Of a DNA stretch of 64,000 nucleotides, positions 1-62,089 are shown piece by piece (the stretch's first letter is position 1; the number at the start of each line of letters is the position of its first letter). The DNA lies in NCBI GenBank assembly GCA_029215795.1, contig JARDYH010000007.1, forward strand, positions 62,364,763-62,428,762. Direction: 5' to 3'. Source of the DNA: Anniella stebbinsi (lineage: Eukaryota > Chordata > Lepidosauria > Squamata > Anniellidae). The position numbers and the translations under genes are program-made. The notes under the pieces were generated by a model. The model did not search any database, was not told where the DNA came from, and saw only the letters and a program-made list of their open reading frames with translations.

Positions 1-818
1 TTGTGGAAAGACAAGCTGGGGGGAAATGAGGCAGGGCAGTTCTGAGGTCCTGAACCCTCCTGCTCACCCTGTAATGTTGTGAGCGAAGAGGTTATTGTGG
101 GTTTGATTGTGTGAAAATAAAAAAAGGCCCTGAAAGACATAGGTACTGAAGGTGATAATAGCAACCATGGTGTGGAAACTAGGATATCCTTATATTTCTG
201 GAGAGCCGAGGTAGGCAGGAAATGACAGGCAGCCTGTCTCTGCGTTACGTTAATTTCAAAGAAAAGCTTCAAGAGGTCTCTGTGCACTTAGCATGGATGT
301 CCCAGATTGAAAAGGCAGCTGATCCTCCGGGCCACAGTTCGTCTTTGGCCAGCAAACTTCTGGCAGAGGTTGGAGTCCAAATGCCTTGCTATATTCAGCT
401 CCAGGGAAGGTGAAGCAAGGCTGCACTGGGGTCATCCAGGGTCTCACACACACACACACAACAAGCAGTCCTGGCGTGGCCACCCGTTAACAGGAACCTA
501 CGAAAAGTAACATCTGTCGAGCTGCCAACCAATGAGTGCAGGTTCGGCTCATGCAAACAACTTCCTTCTCTTTATCTTTTGCATTGAGGCTTGAAATCCT
601 GGTTGTGGGAAGAAGCACTCTGCACTGGGGTTTTTGGGAGTGGACATTTTTCTGGGGGCCCTGCTTCTTGGGACCCCAAATCCCAGAAATAGGACATGAG
701 ACCACCCTGCAGTGCAGACATACATGATGCACAGAACCTGGGTCTTTTCGTTTGGGAAGGTTTAATGCATCTTTTTATCCTGGCTAAAGGAACCTCAGGT
801 GGTGGTTCCGTGAGAAAA

Positions 819-819
<1 letters not shown>

Positions 820-850
<31 letters not shown>

Positions 851-864
851 GAGAGAGAGAGAGA
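820..864. repeat. (GT)n(GA)n microsatellite
   Basis: A GT run followed directly by a GA run with one break. The same two-part order recurs at 5051-5098 and 10771-10810. Confidence 0.95.
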
Positions 865-2089
865 TCCTCTGTTAAATTCTCATTATTATTTTTTAAACGT
901 TGCATCTGCTTAGCCAGATTACAAAAAAGGTAGTCTTTCTCTCTCCCTGTTCTCTTAGTCTCTCCTTCCATTTCAGTTGGCTTGCTCCTAAATTGGTGGT
1001 AGCTTTTTAATCTTTTGTTTTGCCATTTAAAATATATTTGCCTTTGCCACACTGTGGCCGTAATTAAAAATAGCAATCAGTCTGTCTCATAGGGTTTTGG
1101 AGAGGCTACCGGGAAAGCGAAGCTAATCTTGTTAGGGCATTTCTGGCGTTGCTGTGAAGTCTTCGGACGCCGCGTCAGCACAAGCGCCAAAACGCAGTGG
1201 GTGCCACCTAGAAAGCACTGTGGTTGGTCATGCTCTGCTCGCTGGAATAGGGCTGGCTGGGATTGTTGTGAAGTTCTTTGCCATCCCCGTTGGAGTAAAT
1301 GCAGGGCTGCAGAGTTGGCATTCAAAAGGCAGAAATCCTGAAAGGATCTGCAATAAGGGTTGATGAGCCGTCATTTTCTGTGTTCGTGGGGAGCAGCTCA
1401 CAGTGGAAATCTTTAAAGCAGCTATATATTAACTGCCAGCTGAACTGAGGCAGCAGCTACGACGACTTTATCGTATCAGTTAAGGCCAGTCTATGAACAT
1501 TCTGATTTGATTGCTGGCAGAGCAGTGCCCGCACACCTTTCCAGGTATGGGATAGCTTCTTCCAGGAGGGTATCAACTTCAGGACGGTGGTAGCAATCAT
1601 GCCTGTCTGCATCTATGCAAATTATGTGCTACTCCTATGGGAGTTTGGGGAATTGAGCCTACATGTGGCTCTTCTCATTGCCATTTCCCTGGTGCGAAAT
1701 ATGAATCAACTTCCAGACAATCAGCAGGAAAGCTTTGCGAAACTTGGTGGCTCTTTTTTCTTTTAAGCCACAAATGACGAACATTTGGGGACTGACTTGC
1801 AAGTTCATGCCTTGGAGCTAGACAGGTAGGAAAGCAGTCCACTAACCACAGGGCTTGGAGTGGCCATCATCTTAACAATATGGGAGATGACAGCATGCTA
1901 TTTGTCTGGCCTCATCATGCCGATGTCACAGGAGGGGTGGGAATGTGCTGAGAAGCTGCTCTCTTGAAAGACTTCACTACGTAGTATCTGAATTTCAAAA
2001 CTTGTTGGCTAAAATACTGGCTTTCCAAAAATAGGGAAAACATATCTGGATTCTAGATTCCTCCCCAGTTACCTGAATAGCAATTACAA

Positions 2090-2560
2090 AGTCAAAACTG
2101 AGTGAAATACTCCAGGGAACTCACTGGAATACAGTCTACAAGCAGCTAGCCAGTGGACCATTGGGACAATTGTTGGAGAGATCACTCAGCTAAAGCAGAC
2201 ATCTATCAGATTCTTTTGGTCTTGCCCAAGAATGGAAAAATGATGGATTTTAATCCTAGGGGGAAAAAATTAGAAACATCTCAGGATATGCCTTACAATT
2301 AGATGTTTTAACAATATTATTCTGCTATGTTAAAGAAATAGTTCAGGCAGAATATACTGAATTGATGGTGTGTACTCATTAATTGCAGCTTCAATGGCAA
2401 TTTCTTACCACTGGGGAGGAGAGACTGATCCCCCCATCAGTTGAAGAGTGGATGAAAATAATGTAGGATATGGCATATATAATGATAGTGACATACGTAT
2501 CTGATAGGCAGTGAGCTCATACATTTATAAGGAAATGGAGCCTTTTTGTCCTACGTTGGA
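2090..2560 (+). repeat. L1-like LINE ORF2 C-terminal remnant
   Basis: Frames with stops read IRFFWSCPRMEK, then LIAASMAISYHWGG with DPPIS, then after a frame change EEWMKIM. These follow the order of the L1 ORF2 C-terminal motifs (FWxCP, AAxxxIAxxW, PxIEEW). Heavily decayed; the boundaries are rough. Confidence 0.5.
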
Positions 2561-3306
2561 ATGATAATATTCAAGATGTGTTATTAGGTACAGTATAGAC
2601 CAACGTGAATGATGACTTATATATGATTTATATGTTGTAGTTTTACTTTATCTCTATCATTGTTTAGATGACGTCTTTGTGAGCTATCTGATATGGTTTA
2701 TAGGAAATTATGTCTATCATATTATGTAGCTATTGAGAGAAAAAGAGAGACTGAATTTTTCATACTCCAAAATCAACTTGGACAGCTCTTTTGGAATAGC
2801 TTCATTTAGTCATTCCGTTTATTTGTAAGCCAAAGCAGCTAATGATATAACGAGATAACCATCAAGATAATAGTATCAATAAGCAGTATTAATCTAGCCA
2901 ATATGAGCAGCAGTAATCAAAATAAAAACTGGCAATATATATCAGCAACAACAACAACAGTAAAAGTGTCAATAATACATAAAATGCTAATATAGTTTCA
3001 AGTATAAATACAGCCAGAGTGAGCATAAATGCAAGTAGCAGATCAGTAGTTTAGCAGATATTATGTCACTTCCCAGAAACATACAAGGCCACCCATACAT
3101 TAAAAAAAACCCGGTCCCCTAATCTTCCCAAGTAGCCCAGGAAAGAGAGTTAAAAACCCTCTATGACCTAAACCCCTCGAAATGAAAAAGAGGGGAGGCC
3201 AAAATAGGACCCTCCTCCAAACTGAGTCCATCCTCTCACAATGAATCTCCCGTTAGCCACGGATATAGATCTCAAAGCGTTGAGTGTGAACCCTTTTTCT
3301 TCTTGA

Positions 3307-47526
<44,220 letters not shown>

Positions 47527-48575
47527 GGTTGCACCGTTTCTCACTGGGGGTGAAGTGCAGAGCCAGGGAGCAGGGTGGCAGCGTCTGTCAGAAGTCCCTT
47601 GCTGCAATACTCAAGCCAAATAATTCCACCTGCAACAAAGATTTCGCAATGTGATGAAGATATGCAGAACGTACAACCTCCCCTCCCCCTGGTCCTTTCA
47701 AAGATTATTTTGTGAGCATATGGTAGTGATGGGTAGGTTATGTTTGTTTCAGCCAAAGTCCAAAATTTAGATTTTATCTAGTGCTCCAAAGTCTTACACA
47801 GCAGCAGGACCAAACCCTTTTGGGTCCTCTGAGAAAAGGCTTAAGCACATTTGTGTCTGAGTTGTGTTCTATCATCGCATTTTTGTGGGAAGGCGCTCCT
47901 GGAAATGCAAGTTAATTTCCCACTGAAAATCCAGCGTTTCAATGGCAGGAGCCTCAGGACCGCTGTGTGAGGCGAGCGGCACAGTCCAGAGGTTTCATGC
48001 CACATACATGGCTGTGCGCTGGAGCTGAGGGAGGGCAGGGGGGATTTCCCCTACTTGATCATGCTGCTCACTGGATTTAAAATGTTGTGCTTGGCATGAA
48101 AGCACCCAAAACAACAATTCTGATGGATCTAGCTTGTCCTGGTGATAGAGGAAAGAATGACGATAGAAGACGGGGGATTTGTATTAGTGCCCACAGGAAG
48201 ACTGGATAGTTTGTTCCAGCAAGTTGCTTATTACTTTGACCAGCTTTAGCCTGTACCATAAGTTTTTTCCCCCCCTGTGGATGAAAGAATCAACCCAACA
48301 GGCTCCTGATACCACACCAATGCCAAAAAGCAAAAAACTCCCAAAGACTCCTTTGTTTTCCGTTTCTCCCACCTGGGAAGGAACTGCAACAGAAGATGCA
48401 GTTTTTTGTGTTGTCCATAGCCTCATTTTATTGAAGGAAAATTGAGTATCAGTGGATCTAAATGCTCACCCAGGAACCTGGAACGGTGGACTTTGAATTA
48501 TGTTGCTGACTTTTTAAAAAAACAAACTAGACATGTGTCTTCTCTTAGAAATAAAGTTATTTATTTTATTTTTTT
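47527..48575 (+). other. ABCC1: ABCC1 3' UTR (proximal form)
   Basis: Noncoding sequence follows the stop codon and leads to an AATAAA at 48550. No repeat is evident. If the site at 48550 is skipped, the transcript could run to the AATAAA at 50790, taking in a tRNA-SINE at 49700-49915. Confidence 0.65.
48550..48555 (+). terminator. candidate ABCC1 poly(A) signal, proximal
   Basis: AATAAA followed by a U-rich run (48561-48580), about 1.0 kb after the stop. It is the first good plus-strand signal in the 3' UTR. Confidence 0.6.
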
Positions 48576-49699
48576 TGTAAATACACTTCTCTAAAGTTTA
48601 AACAGACTGATATTTACTTTGGTATTTTTGTAATGACTCATGGAAAGAGCTTTCAGTAAAAAAAATTTCTTTGGAGAATTGTCCTCATTCCTCATGTTGT
48701 TTGTAAACCTACAGCAAATATCGGTAGCTTGGCTGCATATAAAGATGTGCATAGTTCCTGTACATGCAGTATAGGAAATTCTGCTTGAGAAGGCCGTTGC
48801 ATCTGCGTTGGATTCAACTACTGTGATGTGATGCGCTTGTTGAGCTGCACAGATATTCAGACAGCCCCTTGAAACAAGCCCAGCTTGTTAGGGGCTGTAT
48901 TTAAAAAATGAATCCCCGCTGGCGTCGCTGGCCTATATATACATGACGCATCTTGAGGGGGGCAACCAACTAAAGTAAAATACCTTTGCTTCTGCTTGTG
49001 TGAGACTTGAGCAGGCATAACCCCACCAGCTAATACCTTCTTTTATTGCCCAAAGCTTGCTTTAAAAATCTGGAATTGGGTTTATTTTTAAGTAACCTAA
49101 GTTTACAGGGTGAAGTAGGTTTTGTGGACAGTAAGCAACACAGCCGTGTTCAATGCCCTGGCTGAGTGGCTCTTTAAGCTTTTAGCAACGTAATCTGAAC
49201 CTGATTGGCCGGTTTTCCTATAGGACTGGCAAATGTTCAGGTCCTCCTACAGGCCTGGAAAAGACCTTCCCACTCCACCCTCTAATCCGATCAAATGTAA
49301 TTTGCTACAAACCTGAGCACTACAAACTTTGTGTCATGTGAGGAACAGTCCTATGACATGAAGCAAACGTGGAACATCCCCCTTCTGTTGCAGCCATGAT
49401 GCCTTTCGGTCACGTGGCTTGGGAAGCACAAGGCCAGCCTGGGGCAGCCACTTCAAGGGAAGCCGAGTCACTGGGATGGGTTAGTGAGAAGAGGGCCCAA
49501 AAGAACCGACAGGCTGTGTGCCTTCAAACCTGTTTTTCCCCAGTCCCACATGAACTACGATGGCAAAGGGTGCAGTCGCAGGGGTGTGCCTTGCAGGATG
49601 CAGGTGAAATGTTGCATGAGTCAGCCCTTCTGTGCAGTGGAGCAGAGAGCTTCCTGGTGAGAGTCTCCTTGGCAACCTCTGTACCCTGAGAGTGGCAGT

Positions 49700-49915
49700 A
49701 AAACCCGGCCTCCGTAGCTCCATATGATCGAGCCCGTGCTGTGCATACGGAAGGTCGCTGGTTTGATTCCCCGGGAGCTTCTCCAGGAAGGGCTAGGAAA
49801 AAGTCCTGCCTGAAACCCTGGAGAGCCGCTGCTGCCAGCCTGTGTCAACAATACTGGGCTGGATGGACCAAGGGTTTGGCTCGATAGAAAGCATCTTCTG
49901 GTATTCCTATGGCAT
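49700..49915 (+). repeat. tRNA-derived SINE in ABCC1 3' flank
   Basis: GAAGGTCGCTGGTTTGATTC (box B GGTTTGATTCC), CTCCAGGAAGGGCTAGGAA, CAACAATACTGGGCTGGATG and a 3' end with TCTGGTATTCC. Confidence 0.75.
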
Positions 49916-50789
49916 CTCAGGATAAAGGGGATGTACGGCAGCTAGGAAACTCACCTGTGGACAAGCACAACTGAATAGGACACATGATTTCAGAACCTTA
50001 CATGGTGCCCTTCTGTGTCGACCTCTTCCCAGTTGGATCAACCCAGCGCCTCTGGGGAGGTTCCCAAGCAAGGCCTGAGGGAAAAGAGGCCGAAGCAACC
50101 GGTTTTCAATAGGTCTTCCTTCCTCCATGCGTTTGCCTGATCCCCTCGTGGCTATTACCGCATCTTGTGCCAGCAAATCCCATAAATTGTGTGCCGGGAG
50201 AAGAAGGGTGTGGTGGTGTTAGTGAGGCCTAGGCTAGTGTTGGTGAAACGCAGCCGTGACTATTGCATGAATTGAAGGAGCACAGCTGGTTGAGCTTCTG
50301 CTGTGGCCTCTCTCTCTCTCTCGTTGTCCTGCAGGTTCCATATTCTGAGTGGTGATTGATGTATTAGCAGCCTGTCTGCCCTGTGCTAATAGTTGTTTTT
50401 TAAAGAGTGGTAACTCACAAATGCTCTTAAAATGCGCCCGTAAGTTTCTAAAGGTCTTCATGCATCCTGGAACAGGTCTTCCCATCACGCTGGTTTATCT
50501 CGCTCCCACATTGATGGACAGGGGAACAGTAACGCTACAATGTCCCTTTGTTGCTAAAAACTTCCAGAGGCAACCAAGACCTGTGTGACTCAGACTGTTA
50601 GCAGCCGCTGGTTGCTTTTGGCCAGAAAAGGGGAAGTGTGTGTTTGTGGGTGAGAAAGCAATGCGCACATGTGCTGGGGAACTGAAGGCACAAAGCCAAA
50701 GCTTTTTACCGTGTCAAATGAAGCCTTAGGTCCCTTCTCAAGTTTGATGTCTCGTTTTTATTCTAGTGTTTTGTATTCGGGACTTGCAC

Positions 50790-50795
50790 AATAAA
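50790..50795 (+). terminator. candidate ABCC1 poly(A) signal, distal
   Basis: AATAAA on the plus strand about 3.3 kb after the stop and about 250 bp from the candidate minus-strand signal of LITAF. It may be used or may be chance. Confidence 0.3.
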
Positions 50796-51041
50796 TTCCA
50801 AGTTTTACCTCCCACATGAGCGCATAGGGGTGAGACATCACACCAGAAGGACTCCACCACAGTTTGCTAGCCAGGCAGCTTTAGCATAATGTTTCGAGCA
50901 TCAATGTTCAAGAGCTTCTTATTACTAAGGGGAGACAAGCCCAACTGTTAAACGCCCTGCTGTTCTCAAATCACACTGCGCAGCCAGTTTAGGAAGTGGA
51001 AACTAGCATCAAAAGCAGGCTATTTCTTTTCACAACACCAT

Positions 51042-51047
51042 TTTATT
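51042..51047 (-). terminator. candidate LITAF poly(A) signal
   Basis: AATAAA read on the minus strand (TTTATT on plus), about 2.5 kb after the LITAF stop, the last such signal before the ABCC1 side. Confidence 0.4.
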
Positions 51048-52655
51048 TAAAAGTATAGACAAAACTGACAGGTTCAAATGCAGAATACTACAAAACTTCG
51101 ACTTGCATTCTCTATACATTCAGAAAGCTCTGGTAGTCAGGCACAAATCTTTCTTGCTACGGAGCTCTTGCCCGCATCCCACAAAAACATCGCTGGAGTC
51201 TTTCACGACCTGAATCATGCTCCCTATGTGAAGAAAACAAACACCTTTATGCAATCTCCGGCTCATTTAGGCATAAAGATGTGAAGGCTCAAGAGAAAAC
51301 CTTTTTCCCCCAAGATCTTCGTGTCCCCCCCCCATGGAAAAAAGTGAACAATTTTGTATTGTGAAACACTTTCTTTTAGAATGAGGAATGAAATGTTTAA
51401 AGCAAAGTGTTCATATATTGCTACCCAGACTTTACTCACCCCAAAACTATTTCTAAAATCTAGGTAATAGGAAAACCTTTATGGGAAGCTAGAGATGTAA
51501 AATATTGAAGCTATGGGGAGGGAGAAATGGTTTTCTTAATCCTCTCCTTTCTGTACAATTCCCAGCATAGCTATTTCATACATTATTGATTATGCATCTT
51601 CTACTGATAGACATTTAGGGATGCTCCAAGTCATGTTCAGTTTCCCGACATGTGACAAGGCCCGCTATATGGTGGGAGTGTAGTGTTGCTTGTGGGCTTT
51701 CCGTGGGCAGCACACACACACAAACCCGTTTATAGCTTGGTCTATGGAACTCGCTGCCACAGCTTTTAGTAAGATTCCTAATTAGACCAATGCCTCACAA
51801 ATTCTGTACAACACTCTTCCTCTGCCTCCAGCTCTTCCTGCTTCCAGGATAATACAGATGTTTTGGGGACTGCTTGCTAAAGTTTCTAAAATGTATTATG
51901 TACAGATTGGTTTGTTCATACAATTATCCTGTTTGGTATATTAAATTTAAAAGTATAGTTTATCTGGACAATAATTAAAAATTTGCTAATTGAGTTTGCT
52001 TTAAAATGTTTTTTTTTATTTTTAGTGATAAAATTATGAGCAAACCGAGTTATACGTAATACAGTTTATGTTCCTAAAATAATAAAGTGACTTTAGATCT
52101 GTAAAGGGCATTACAAACATTAGTACTACATATTTTCCCCAAGGCTTTTGTCCCCACGCACATCCCTAAAATGGGTGGGAGAATGTTTTTTTCTCCCCAT
52201 GGCTTGGAAATTTCTGGAAATTTTACATCTCTATGAAGGCAGCCTTCAGCCACGGCACTGTGCTTTTAATTCATGATAGAAATTGGTTCAAGCCCCTCAG
52301 TGAGATCATCACATCTGCTTCAAAGGCAAAAGGGGCCCAGCACTGAGCTTGCATTTTGCATCAGCAAAGATCAGCTCCGATAGAAGTTGTAGTGGGTGCA
52401 ACCAAGAACAGAGATTCCTTCACCTGCTGGGTCACTGGGAAAGCTGGTGGCAGAGAATATCCACTAGCTACCCCCAACGCCCGCTATCTGTATTGTCTAT
52501 ACAGACCCTGTTTTCTCCCATGGGTGCAGGCCTAGGAATCGCTCCACCCAATGGATGCAAAATACCCCCTCAGAACTTTCACCCGTTCGGGCCAACTGGG
52601 AGAGATCCAAGCGCTTTATCTAATATCAGAAGCTAGAAATGCATTCTCACATTTA

Positions 52656-52828
52656 GGCCCAATCTACACCATGCAGGATATAGCGGTATGAAAGCGGTAT
52701 ATAAAAGGCAGGAGCCACACGGCTGCCTTATAGTGGTACTAAAGTGCACTGACAACTGTTGGGGCCCATTGACACCTACCATCTACCACTTTCATAGTGT
52801 TCTATCCTGCTTGGTGTAGATCTGGCCC
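52656..52828. mobile_element. 173-bp MITE with about 27-bp inverted ends
   Basis: The left end GGCCCAATCTACACCATGCA and the reversed right end GGGCCAGATCTACACCAAGC pair, continuing through AGGATA. The centre has CGGTATGAAAGCGG and CCACTTTCATAG, also complementary. No target duplication was made out. It lies in the presumed LITAF 3' UTR. Confidence 0.75.
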
Positions 52829-53512
52829 AAGTCTTGGCTCACAGCAGAACAAAGATGGCCAGCCGGAATTCTACCGCAGAGAGCTATTTTCACACATATA
52901 GAAAAGTTTCAAAATCTCTTAGCAATTCTCTATGCTAAACTCTGAATACAGGAGCAGCGAGATTTTTTTTTTATCTTTAGAGCACCCAGGTCTCCAAATT
53001 AAGTCAATTCTTACAGAAGCCCTGAGGCACCTCCTTTTGCCACACAATCTGGGCGAAGTGCATGTTAGAAGCAATCTGACAACCAGGATTTTAGCAAGGG
53101 TTTTGGTGCTCAGAGAAAGTGCCAAGAGTGAATGTAGCCTCCAGGCTGTGTGAAAGGCCTGAACGGGTACAGACAGGCTGAGGTTTCCCATTGCAATGAC
53201 TCCGCTGGTCAACGCTAAGAAAGGAAGCGGAGGCCGCAGGGCCTATGGAAGAAGAGGGGTTGAGTCTGCACCGGTTCTTCCGCCGCACAAGGCATCCAAC
53301 AGGGACGGAACTGACGTTTGACCATATATTCTTTGCAGGACAGAACAGGCATTTGGCATACATTCCCCCCCCCCCAAAAAAAACCCTCTAGTCTTCTTGA
53401 GCACCGTCCCCTCAAAAGGCACAGCATAACAGGGATTTCCCGGAGTCCCCGAAAGGTCTCCCTGAGACGTGCCTGCCTGCCTGCCTCTGTAAGACCGCAT
53501 GCCTGGGCTTCT

Positions 53513-57681
<4,169 letters not shown>

Positions 57682-59234
57682 TGTCCTAGGAAAGAGGAAA
57701 GGAGGTTGCTTCAACAGCCTGAATAAGGAGGTCGGTGTTTCTGCAAAGGAGGTTTTGACAGCTTCCTTCCTGCACCAACGAGCGGTTTAGAAGCTAAAGG
57801 AAATCCCCCTGCTAGACTAAGGCGATGCTGGTCTGTTTAGTTAATTTTTAAAATGGTTATTCCATGTCTATCCCGCCCTTTTTCCTCTTGGAAGGAATCC
57901 AAGGCGGCTTGCCTGGCCCTCATCCTCCTCTCCACATTACCTACAGGCAACCGCGGACAATCCTTGCGAGTCAAAGAGCCGACTGCCTCGGATTCCACTT
58001 CTGGCTAGTCTTGAGGGATGGCCCCCGGCCAGGCCAGCCTCCATGTATCGAGCCAATCTCTTTTCATGCCACCCGGTTGTTTTTAATTCCACAGTCAAAT
58101 TTTACAAAATGTGTGCTTATCAATGGGGCTGCCCCCCTATTCTAAATGGAGGGGGGATGGGACAGGTAAATTGCATCTACCTGGTGTGCCAGAGCGGTTC
58201 ACAGCGCAAGTCCCCGATGCGAATTCAGCTGAGCTATGAGCTCACTTGGCCTTGAACAAGCCTCCCCCTTCAGCATCTGCAATTACGGGGGTTCATAATG
58301 CAACACTCCCTTGCAGGGCCTGTTGTAAGGGTTACCGCAACAACATGAAGCGAACGCTTGAAACACACAATCCACAAAGGTTTGGCTCGCTCAGGTGCCT
58401 GCATCACTTGAAGCCTGTGCCACGTGTGAACGAACCATTGCCGATCCATTGTTCCTCCCACCTCCCACAGCTGCACGTCCAACAGTTTTCCAGTAAGTCA
58501 GTTCACACATTCACCATCAAGTGCTGAGTAACGAAGAGACAAGAGCTCAAAAAGGCACACACGCATGCAAATCATGTGGAGTTTGGAGTTTCCATGACCC
58601 TTCTCTGTCCAAGCTAGGACAATGTTCACCGGATCCTTAGTTTGTTAGTTATATCTCCCCCCCCCCAAAAAAAAACACACACACACTCCAATAGACCATG
58701 TTCCCTGGGCGGTACTCAGTATAGTAAAAACAAATAAATATTAAAAAATAAAACTATGGCTGTTTTTTCCATTTCCTCTTTTTTGTTATGTTTTGTTGTA
58801 ATTTTACCATAAAACAATTAATTTAAATGCAACAATAATAAAACAATGAAAACAGCACATGGCAAAACCATGATTAGAATCATCAGCAAAGAGTAAAAAC
58901 ATTCCAGCACATAAAACCAACATAAAACCAGCTATCTGTCAGCTTTCTGCAAGACTCCCCAAAACCAGCCCCCAAGAGATAACCCCACACATGTAGGGCC
59001 CAGAGCACACTGTCCCATAATCAGAGAAGCGATGTGAAGCAAGACATCCTTTTCTCTTTCCGGACCTCCATATGGGACATCATCTAGATCAGCCTGGTGC
59101 CCAGCAGGTGCAGGACTGGACTCCAACTCCCATTATCCCCAGTAAGCATGGCCAACAGTTTCAGGCCAGGATCTCCGAAAATCTGCCTTCTCCCATATGA
59201 AACTGCCCGTAATTTGTGTTGTCATCAAAGGTCC

Positions 59235-59530
59235 TGTTTTATGAACTACCACCTAGGGAGATTCAGTTAGCAGGAATTCAAGGCAGGGCCTTTTCTGCAG
59301 CTGCCCCCTATTCTGGAACTCCCTTCCTAGGGAGATCAGACAAGCCTTTATTATGCTTTAGCCGGGCAATGAAGACTTAGATTGTTCCATCAAGGTTTTA
59401 ATGGTTTTGAATGTTTTATTGTGATGAATGCTCAGCTTTTATTTTATTGTAGTTATGGATTTGTTTTATTCTATTTTTATCTGAATTTCGTATACTGCCT
59501 CCAGCGTCCAGAGGAGCATTTTAGACAGAT
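59235..59530 (+). repeat. L2-like LINE 3' tail
   Basis: GAACTCCCTTCCTAGGGAGA, TCAGACAAGCC, GCCGGGCAATGAAGACTTAG and a T-rich run with TTTTATTGTGATG. A widespread squamate LINE end. Confidence 0.55.
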
Positions 59531-59591
59531 GTTAGAGGGGCGGGGAGCATCAGTTTTACTCACATGCAAATTTAATTGATTCACCAACTAA

Positions 59592-59691
59592 GGGTGCAAC
59601 CCTACAATTGTTTACATAGAAAAGAGCCCTACAACTCCTAGCATGCCCCAGACGTTTTTCTGTCTAACTAAACATGTATAGGATTGTACCC
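59592..59691. mobile_element. short inverted-repeat element, family C
   Basis: The left end GGGTGCAACCCTACAATTGT and the reversed right end GGGTACAATCCTATACATGT pair over about 25 bases. The centre has CCCTACAACTCCTAGCATGC. Sister of 33453-33570. Confidence 0.7.
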
Positions 59692-60639
59692 CAAATTTTC
59701 TTTAAGCGGGTGACCATTCTAGTGGTCTCCAGGAGAGGGAATGAAATGTAGTTCTCGCACTGTGGACATACTTTGAGGAGGTTCAACTCACCTCTTCTGG
59801 CTTTCGGTTATCCAAGAGCAACGCGGCCTCCTCCTGTTTGCCCGAATGCTTTGCTCGAATGGATACAGGGCACATGAAAGCAAACTACGCAGCACCTCTT
59901 GCCGGAGCTTCTGCGTTTGTTTGCTCAGGATTCAGTTGCTTTCTCTCTGTTATCTTTTCAGGAAGACTTTCCCTGCCCCCCCCCCCCAGCCTTTTAATGG
60001 CGCATTGACTTCCATTAGGCACAACTTTTATATGCCTGTTATATAATGTGCGCTTCTGTAGGTATTAGCAGATCTCTATGGAGTTTCCACTATAAACAAA
60101 CAGTTATTTCCTCATCCACACACATGCCGTCATTAACTTTATTAAAACATATTATTCCAAATACACATGCGCTTCTCCCCCATCCATTTTGCACGGGATA
60201 GCACCCCCCCCCCCATATCTATACAAAACCAGGAGCATTCTGTCGGTTTGGGCCCCAGAAGTGCTACCTAACAGAGATCATGGCTGATTGTACACACACA
60301 CACAACCCTTTCTCGTTGGACTTGCAATAATATGATGTCTATGGACCAAAACTCTTGGCTCCCATGAACCATTTTATCAGTAAGCAACAGAAAAAACTCA
60401 AGAATTTCAGGGTGGGCAGACAGTAGGCTGGTGGGATCTACTTTCTTTCTTTTTAATAGGATCCCTGGAGATCCACCAACTGGATCCAGGTGCAAAATGC
60501 AGGTCAGGAGTGCCAAATGGAGGCTGAGGAGTTGGAACTAGGTGTACTCCTACACCTGGAGTCATACACTGGAATAATCTGCATACACAACAACAAATCT
60601 TCCTGAGATCACTATATATCATTCCTACAGCCCTGCTGA

Positions 60640-60800
60640 AAGACGAGTTCATTTATCCTCTTCCCTCCCCATCCCTTTTTCCTCGTGCGTTGTGACTTTT
60701 TAGATTGTCAAGGCCTGCTGGGCAGGGACTGTCTTGTTTTACTGATGGCATGTAAACCTTTTGCCCAAGGAGCGGGATAAAAATACTTTAAATAAATAAT
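60640..60800. repeat. interspersed repeat tail
   Basis: TAGATTGTCAAGGCCTGCTG, GGCAGGGACTGTCTTG and an end AATACTTTAAATAAATAATA. A common vertebrate SINE/LINE tail layout. Confidence 0.45.
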
Positions 60801-62089
60801 ATACTATCTCTCTCTCTAATAAGGAACTCATTCTCAGAGCGTGGATCTTTATGTAGCCAACACCGCGTGCCCCACACGAAATAGAGAGGCATCAGCAGGC
60901 CCAGAGGAACCCCAAGGTTAGCAAAAGTAACCCCCCCAAAAAAACTTTTAGGAAAAGTTTGGGGGGGGGAGCCAAAACAACACAGTAAGAACTGAGTGTG
61001 CAGCGGGTAAGGAACGCTGACTGGAACAATGGAAATCAAGGCAGGAGCAGGAATGGATTCGGCTGGTTGGAACCCTGAACCACACTGCAACGCCACACTG
61101 CAACATTTTGCAACGCTAAAACTTTTCAGAATGCAACCAATTACTGTCCATATGTTACAAATGAGGAACTCTATGGCTGAGAGGCAAGTAATTAGCACAA
61201 AGCCAGCTATTAGTTTTACTTGCTTTTATTAAACGGCTGGAAGTTGAAAGCTGTCCATCTATCCCGAACCACGCAACCGCCAGTAGATCCCGATCTGCTC
61301 TCTGCCTGCCAAAGATCTCAGTCTCAGATCTCGTGCTGCTGGCTACTCTGCACCGGCTCCCACTAACTCATGCAACACACTGTGGATCACTTCCAGTAAG
61401 TTTCAGCCTCTTCTCCCTAAGCATGCAAAAACAAGCCAGCCAAATTCCTGGAAAAGTTACCGAGCCAAATACTTAATGTAATCAGGGTGCAAAGATCAAG
61501 TTAGTTGGGGTTTGCATCCAAACCCTCCCCTCCCCTCCTGTCCCCACTGCCACAAAATTGCAGGAAATTCTGCAAAGTGCCCCGAAGTCGGGGGAGGCTG
61601 ACAGCATAAATCCACAGGAGTGGGATGGGAAATTGTTCCTAAACAAAGGGGAATTTCCCCATTCATCCAGCAGCCTATGGTTCAAGAGGAGCTTTCTCTC
61701 TCTACACACCCACACTCATCCTTTCCCTTTTCCATAAGAAACAAATTGTCACATGCAGTTTGCACTAAATGAAAACAGGTCTACCGTAGAGAGCAAAACA
61801 CAGAGTTGTGAGGATTTGGGCAGAAAGCGAGGCGGTGTACTTAAACTTGTAAACAGCCTGAAAAATCAGCATTGGGGTAGAGACTGGATGGGGAAGTCTG
61901 GGGGATGGAGGACAGGCAGAGCGGCTTTGCACCTCTTCTCCCTTATTCCTGCACAATTCCCTCTATCAACACTGTTTACCTCTCCCGCCCACCACCACTG
62001 CCCCAACATGCGGATCTGGATCTCCCAATTTGAGGTCAACAGTTCCTGCATCTGAAGGAAGTGGACGGTGTCCACAAAAGCTTCTGCCA

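Larger units (their letters stand above)
48576..51020. other. ABCC1-LITAF intergenic or distal UTR
   Basis: No gene is seen. A tRNA-derived SINE lies at 49700-49915. The rest has no recognisable repeat or coding signal. Confidence 0.6.
51020..53512 (-). other. LITAF: LITAF 3' UTR (putative)
   Basis: Minus-strand sequence after the LITAF stop, AT-rich at 51.0-52.1 kb. It contains a palindromic DNA element (52656-52828). Candidate AATAAA signals on the minus strand are at 52020-52015 and 51047-51042. The true end is not determinable from sequence alone. Confidence 0.5.
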
